Source: DASVLX01 sp036384655 (lineage in GTDB: Bacteria; Actinomycetota; Actinomycetes; Mycobacteriales; Pseudonocardiaceae). Taken from it: a stretch of DNA of 32,094 nucleotides. Position numbers and translations under genes: made by a program. The DNA is taken from NCBI GenBank assembly GCA_036384655.1, contig DASVLX010000271.1, forward strand, positions 1 to 32,094. The letters run 5' to 3'. The notes beneath the pieces are model-generated. The model worked only from the letters and a program-made list of their open reading frames with translations. It was not told the origin of the DNA and searched no databases. Positions within the stretch are counted from its first letter, which is position 1. The number at the start of each line of letters is the position of its first letter. This document shows positions 28,455 through 32,094 of the stretch, piece by piece.

Positions 28455-29897
28455 CTAGTCGGCAACCGTGTCCAGCAGCTCGTCCACCGACTCCTCGACC
28501 ATCTTGGCCAGGATGTCCACGTCCGGCATGGCGTCCCGGTCGGCGTCCAGTCCGAAGTAGACGCCGCCGTGATAGGAGGTCACACCGATCGCGACCGCCT
28601 GGTTGCGGGCCAGTGGCACCACCGGGAACATCTCGACCATCCTCGCTCCGCCCGCGTACAGCGGCACCTGCGGACCGGGCACGTTCTGCACCACGATATT
28701 GAAAAACCGCTGCGAGAACGCGTTTGCCGCGCGGGCGCCGAGCGCGTGCAGGGTGGGCGGCGCGAAACCACCCAGTCGGACGAGGGTCTTGGCCGCCACC
28801 GAACGACCCGAGTCGGAGTGCGCGCGCATGGCGTGACTGACCTGGTGCAGCCGCACCACCGGATTGGGCTCGCCGACCGGCAGATCGAGCAGATAGGCGG
28901 TGACCTTGCTGCCGTCAATCGCGTCACCGCTGGTGTCACCGCCAACACCGTCACCGCTGGGCGGCTCGCCGGCCGTCGGGCCGTCGCCCACCGACACCGG
29001 CGCCATGGCGCGGATCGACGTCTGGGTGGTGACCGCCTCGCCACGGGACAACAGCCAGCTCCGCAGCGCCCCGGCGACGACCGCCAGCACCACGTCGTTG
29101 ACCGTGCTGCCGTACGCGATCCGGATCTTCTTCAGATCGATCAGCCTGGCCCGGGCCATCGCGAAGCGGCGCTCACCCCGGCTGCGCACGTTCAACGGCC
29201 CGGCGGGCGCCGGCCGGGCCGCGCTGGTGACCACCGACGCCACGCCGGCCAGCATGTGGACCGCCTTCCGACCGGTGGAGGCGAGATCGTCGACGGCGGC
29301 ACGGATGTTGTCGACCAGCTCGCCGGGCCGCCGGACGACCTCCGCGACCGCGTCGGCGACCAGTTGCACGTTGTTGGGTTCCGGCGCCGGCATCCACAGG
29401 GCGGGTTCCTCCGGCTCCGAATGCGGCGTGGGATCGAGGATGACCTGGCCGATCTCCATCGCGCCGGTGCCCTCCACCATCGCGTAGTGCGTCTTGGTGA
29501 TCAGCGCGAACCGGTTGCGTTGCAGGCCCTCCACCAGGTACAGCTCCCACCGCGGCCGGTTCGGGTCCAGCGGCCGGGACATCAGCCGGCCGACCAGCAT
29601 GGCCAGTTGTTCCTCGGTACCCGGCTTGGGCAGCGCGGAAAGCCGCACGTGGTGGGTGACATCGAAGTTCTGGTCGTCCGTCCACACCGGACGGGCCAGG
29701 TGACCGGGCACCGATCTCACCTTCTGCCGGTAGCGCGGCACCAGCGCGATCCGTTCCTCGATCAGGTCAACGAGTTCGTCGTAGCCGAACCCGGAACGAG
29801 GACGGCGGAAGATGGCGACCCAGCCGATGTGCATCGGCGTGGTCGCCTCCTCCACGTACAGCAGCGAGGCATCAAGCGCCGACAGGCGGTCCGGCAT
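28455..29897 (-). CDS. WS/DGAT-family acyltransferase with variant active-site motif
   Basis: Wax ester synthase/diacylglycerol acyltransferase family, which makes storage lipids (triacylglycerol or wax esters) at the membrane. 480 residues. It starts MPDRLSALDASLLYVE, the usual N-terminus, at 29897; the open frame continues upstream only as antisense of the next gene. Other landmarks are PLDPNRPRWELYLVEGL, TVNDVVLAVVAGALRSWL and PLYAGGARMVEMFPVVPL. The catalytic HHxxxDG motif appears here as H137-Y-A-M-V-E-G143: the second His is Tyr and the Asp is Glu. A mycobacterial counterpart next to the Rv3235 gene is tgs3 (Rv3234c). Activity may be reduced or altered. Confidence 0.9.
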   Translation of the reverse strand: MPDRLSALDASLLYVEEATTPMHIGWVAIFRRPRSGFGYDELVDLIEERIALVPRYRQKVRSVPGHLARPVWTDDQNFDVTHHVRLSALPKPGTEEQLAMLVGRLMSRPLDPNRPRWELYLVEGLQRNRFALITKTHYAMVEGTGAMEIGQVILDPTPHSEPEEPALWMPAPEPNNVQLVADAVAEVVRRPGELVDNIRAAVDDLASTGRKAVHMLAGVASVVTSAARPAPAGPLNVRSRGERRFAMARARLIDLKKIRIAYGSTVNDVVLAVVAGALRSWLLSRGEAVTTQTSIRAMAPVSVGDGPTAGEPPSGDGVGGDTSGDAIDGSKVTAYLLDLPVGEPNPVVRLHQVSHAMRAHSDSGRSVAAKTLVRLGGFAPPTLHALGARAANAFSQRFFNIVVQNVPGPQVPLYAGGARMVEMFPVVPLARNQAVAIGVTSYHGGVYFGLDADRDAMPDVDILAKMVEESVDELLDTVAD

Positions 29898-29940
29898 GGC
29901 TCGATACTGACACATCCGCGGCCATGCGACGCTAACGAAC

Positions 29941-30792
29941 ATGTCTGCGTCGGGAATGCCCCCGCCGGGACCGGCCTCCGGGGCCGGGCCGGCAGCCGCG
30001 CCAGGAGCGGCCTCGCCCAAGGATCGGTTCATCACCGTGTACGGCCGCAACCCCGTGCTGGAAGTGTTGGCCGACCAGAGCCTGGACGTGTTCCAGGTGA
30101 TCCTCGCGGACAACGCCAGAGGGCCGGCCGCCGAGGAGATCACCGCGGCGGCCACCCGCCGGGGAGTGCCGGTCCGGCGGGCGACCGCACAACGGGTGAA
30201 GGTGTTGGCCGGCAACGGCAAACAGGACCAGGGCGTGCTCGCCGACGTGATCGCGCCGCGGATGCGCACGCTGGACGCCGCGCTGTCCGGCGACCGGCCG
30301 CCGCGCTCGGTGCTGCTGCTCGACGGGATCACCACACCCGGCAATGTGGGCATGATCATCCGGACCGCCGCGGCGGCCGGCATCGACGGGATCGTGCTGC
30401 CGCGACGCGGCACGGCCGGCATCGACCCGCTGGTGGTGAAGGCGTCGGCCGGGGTCGCGTTCCGGGCTCCGGTGCTGCGCTGCGGCACCTCGGCGGACGG
30501 CGCCGAACGGCTGCGCTCGGCGGGCTACCGGCTGTTCGGGTTGGACGGCGGCGCGCGGAGGACGCTGTTCGGCGCGGCCCTGCCGACCCGCGCCGCGTTC
30601 GTGCTCGGCGCCGAGACCGCCGGGATCAGCGAGCCGGTCCGGCCGCTCGTCCAGGAGTGGCTGCGCATCCCCATGAGCGGCGGCGTCGAATCGTTGAACG
30701 TGGCCTGTGCGGCGGCAGTGCTGTGCTACGAGCTGGTGCGCCGGAGGACCGCCGACGGCTCTGCCGGCAATTCTGCCGCCGGTAGAGCGTGA
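29941..30792 (+). CDS. SpoU/TrmH-family RNA 2'-O-methyltransferase
   Basis: A 283-residue SPOUT methyltransferase that modifies rRNA or tRNA ribose using SAM. After an Ala/Pro/Gly-rich N-terminal tail, a substrate-binding domain begins with ITVYGRNPVLEVL. The three knot motifs are present: motif 1 TPGNVGMIIRTAAAAGIDGIVL, motif 2 FVLGAETAGIS and motif 3 IPMSGGVESLNVACAAAVLCYEL. This organisation (RNA-binding domain plus SpoU domain) is that of the RlmB/TrmH-like group, but the target nucleotide cannot be read from the sequence. It is divergent from the acyltransferase gene with 43 bases between starts. Confidence 0.92.
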   Translation: MSASGMPPPGPASGAGPAAAPGAASPKDRFITVYGRNPVLEVLADQSLDVFQVILADNARGPAAEEITAAATRRGVPVRRATAQRVKVLAGNGKQDQGVLADVIAPRMRTLDAALSGDRPPRSVLLLDGITTPGNVGMIIRTAAAAGIDGIVLPRRGTAGIDPLVVKASAGVAFRAPVLRCGTSADGAERLRSAGYRLFGLDGGARRTLFGAALPTRAAFVLGAETAGISEPVRPLVQEWLRIPMSGGVESLNVACAAAVLCYELVRRRTADGSAGNSAAGRA

Positions 30793-30842
30793 TCCACGGC
30801 GCCGATCACCCGGTCGAGTGATCTCGGTATGGCTCGACCGGA

Positions 30843-31364
30843 ATGCCCGCTCTGTACTGCATGCCGCGATCCATCCCCAGCCCGATCACCACAGCGCTTT
30901 CCACAGGGCCTTCCACACCGTTTCCCAAGCCGACAGGCGAACCGGTCCGCGTTCGCCGGCTGACCGACCATCGCGCGTACCGCCGCCCGCCCACCCGTGC
31001 GGCCCGCTCCGCGCCTCCGGTGGCCGCCCGTCCCACCCGTCAGCCAAGGCCGGTGGCCGGGCGGCCGCCCACCGAGGTCGAGCTGGGCAAGCTGCTGGTC
31101 GCGGTGTTGGAGGTGCTGGACGGCCGGCGTCCGATCACCCAGCTGGAGCCCCTGCTGCCCGCCGCCGACCAGCGCGATCTGCTACTCCGATCCCGGATTG
31201 GCCAGCGCCCGCGCCGGCTGTGCACCCTCCGAGTCCAGCAACCCAATGCCCAGGCCATCGAGCTCTGCGCGACCGTCGCCGACGGCCCCCGGTTACGTGC
31301 CCTGGTCGGCCGCGTCGAGGCCACCCCCGACCGCTGGCGCTTCACCCTGCTCCGCTTCTTATAG
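30843..31364 (+). CDS. Rv3235 family protein
   Basis: A 173-residue soluble protein. The first ~75 residues are a Pro/Arg-rich disordered stretch. The conserved C-terminal domain (about 78-173) contains VELGKLLVAVLEVLDGRRPITQLEPLL, then a charged turn and strands ending DRWRFTLLRFL. This is the pattern of the Rv3235 family, found near secA in many actinobacteria, including M. tuberculosis, where Rv3235 lies a few genes from secA1. Function unknown. The ATG at 30843 has only a weak ribosome binding site. The 3' neighbour is SecA in convergent orientation, separated by the repeat block. Confidence 0.8.
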   Translation: MPALYCMPRSIPSPITTALSTGPSTPFPKPTGEPVRVRRLTDHRAYRRPPTRAARSAPPVAARPTRQPRPVAGRPPTEVELGKLLVAVLEVLDGRRPITQLEPLLPAADQRDLLLRSRIGQRPRRLCTLRVQQPNAQAIELCATVADGPRLRALVGRVEATPDRWRFTLLRFL

Positions 31365-31372
31365 CTCGGAGG

Positions 31373-31735
31373 CATTCCAGGCGGATGCGGGCCAAGTAAT
31401 CCGGTGTAAGGACCCGCAGGCCGCCGGTCGTACTCAAGCCACGCGGAACCCGAGCGCCCCAGAACCCAGGCCAGATTCCGGCGTTCCAGGTGGATGCGGG
31501 CCAAGTAATCCGGTGCGCGGAGCAGTAGGCCGCCCGCCATACGCGAGCGACGCGGAACCTACGCGCCCTGAATCTGCCCCCAGCCTGTTCCGGCGTTCCA
31601 CGTTGATGCTGGCCAGTAATGCGGGCCAAATCCGCAGGCCGCCCGCCATACTCAAGCCAAGCGGAACCCATGCGCCCTAGAACCCAAGCCAGATTCCGGC
31701 GTTCCAGGTGGATGCGGGCCAAGGCCGCAGGCGGC
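31373..31735. repeat. Four imperfect ~110-bp direct repeats
   Basis: The marker TTCCAGGTGGATGCGG (or a close variant) recurs at 31375, 31484, 31596 and 31702, giving periods of 109, 112 and 106 bases. Between markers the units share GGCCAAGTAATCCGG, CGCAGGCCGCC, a TACTCAAGC-like segment and GCGGAACCC...GCGCCC. Units differ by substitutions and small indels, so this is not a CRISPR array. Minus-strand open frames through the block have no start context or recognisable product. One isolated core copy lies at 9476-9503. Confidence 0.85.
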
Positions 31736-31741
31736 GTGATC

Positions 31742-31854
31742 CTGTTGGTCGGCGCTTCGCCCCGACCAACAGTCAACAAGCTCAATCGGCTCGGAGACGC
31801 GAGCAAGCTCGCGCCCCTCTCGCCTCAATCGCTTGTGGCGTGCTTATGGCACGC
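31742..31854. repeat. Cluster of three hairpins downstream of secA
   Basis: Perfect inverted repeats: CTGTTGGTCGG with its complement around 9 bases (31742-31772), CGCGAGC-AA-GCTCGCG (31798-31813) and GCGTGC-TTATG-GCACGC (31838-31854). They lie between the repeat block and the secA stop and may act as a two-way terminator, though no T runs are seen. No gene was found in 31365-31898. Confidence 0.65.
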
Positions 31855-31898
31855 GAGCGACCGAGAACGCAGGCCAGCGTCCGGCTGGGACGTCGGAA

Positions 31899-32094
31899 CT
31901 AATGGCGCTTGGCGGCTTTTGAACGCTGCCTCGCCTGCTCGCGGCGCTCGCGCCGGGTCGTGCCGGGCCGGCCGCCGCCGTCGGAGGCGTTTTCCTCGCC
32001 GTACTTCTCCTCGCCGCCGCCCTCGGCCGGGCCCGAGTAGGAGAACGCCTGCTGACCGGACTCGCCGAGCCCACGGCCACGCAGCGCCGGCGGC
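31899..32094 (-). CDS. secA: SecA preprotein translocase ATPase, C-terminal end (partial)
   Basis: The last 64 residues of a protein whose rest lies beyond the window. The segment LRGRGLGESGQQAFSYSGPA, followed by a Gly/Glu-rich linker and a basic tail with TRRERREQARQRSKAAKRH, is the typical C-terminal linker and tail of actinobacterial SecA1, where the zinc-binding end of other bacteria is missing. SecA drives protein export through SecYEG. The neighbouring Rv3235-family gene supports the call, as the two genes lie close together in related genomes. The stop (TAG) is at 31899-31901. Confidence 0.85.
   Translation of the reverse strand, partial: PPALRGRGLGESGQQAFSYSGPAEGGGEEKYGEENASDGGGRPGTTRRERREQARQRSKAAKRH

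Noticed and set aside
29898..30488. N-terminal extension of the WS/DGAT gene by about 197 codons
   Set aside because: The extension is antisense to the SpoU methyltransferase gene, and the family start (MPDRLSALDASLL) is at 29897.
28569..30785. Very long plus-strand open frame (738 codons)
   Set aside because: It runs antisense through the acyltransferase gene and then out of frame over the SpoU gene; the composition is that of a shadow frame.
31373..31735. CRISPR array
   Set aside because: Units are about 110 bp, vary along their whole length, and show no short identical repeats with unique spacers; no cas genes are near.
31342..31806. Minus-strand open frames through the repeat block, with recurring Ala-Arg-Ile-His-Leu-Glu patterns
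   Set aside because: The frames shift between repeat units, no ribosome binding site or plausible start is present, and the pattern is explained by translating a noncoding repeat.

Overview
The window is chromosomal DNA from a high-GC actinobacterium, most likely in the Pseudonocardiales/Mycobacteriales range. The evidence is the dense GC-rich coding, the many GTG starts, WhiB1, a SigR/RsrA pair, the mycobacterial-type small ribosomal protein bL37, an Rv3235-family protein and HTH-DUF5753/DUF397 genes. Much of the backbone follows the Mycobacterium tuberculosis order as I remember it: Rv3214 (histidine phosphatase), Rv3216 (GNAT), Rv3217c (membrane protein), Rv3218 (lipid kinase-like), whiB1, pdtaS, TB7.3, rshA, sigH, then Rv3226c (SRAP), aroA, rsgA, and later tgs3-like, Rv3235 and secA1.

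Layout. 1-5.8 kb: 3' part of adenosine deaminase, an acidic conserved protein, a universal stress protein, two small conserved proteins, a histidine phosphatase overlapping a GNAT acetyltransferase, and a four-helix membrane protein. 5.8-10.9 kb: lipid kinase, whiB1 with two CRP-like sites and a strong terminator, the sensor kinase PdtaS coupled to a biotin/lipoyl carrier protein, tiny bL37, and rsrA/sigR with a textbook SigR-type autoregulatory promoter. 10.9-19.3 kb: an accessory segment sitting between sigR and the SRAP/aroA block. It holds a complete six-gene toluene-4-monooxygenase-type soluble diiron monooxygenase operon (tmoABCDEF order, minus strand), a divergent pair of regulators (a stand-alone MEDS sensor domain and a PucR-type activator), and a two-gene module that looks like a membrane-anchored DddA/SCP1.201-type nucleic acid deaminase toxin with an Imm1-like immunity protein. 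19.3-23.2 kb: alpha/beta hydrolase, SRAP protein (TTG start), aroA, rsgA. 23.2-26.2 kb: DUF574 methyltransferase, HTH-DUF5753 regulator, DUF397 protein and an unrecognised divergent gene across a striking AT-rich palindrome. 26.2-32.1 kb: pruA, a DUF6912-like protein, a WS/DGAT acyltransferase with an altered active-site motif, a SpoU methyltransferase, an Rv3235-family protein, a 0.5-kb block of ~110-bp repeats and hairpins, and the C-terminal end of SecA.

The genes most likely to work together are: the TMO components with the two divergent regulators; the deaminase with its immunity partner (ATGA overlap); SigR with RsrA; the carrier protein with PdtaS; SRAP with the hydrolase; aroA with rsgA; and DUF397 with the HTH-DUF5753 regulator. 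Two structural themes cut across genes. One is short tandem duplications (11-18 bp) that span or closely follow stop codons, at five loci. The other is a dispersed repeat found in two convergent intergenic regions, once at 9.5 kb and as four tandem copies at 31.4-31.7 kb. No tRNA, rRNA, integrase, transposase or CRISPR array was seen.
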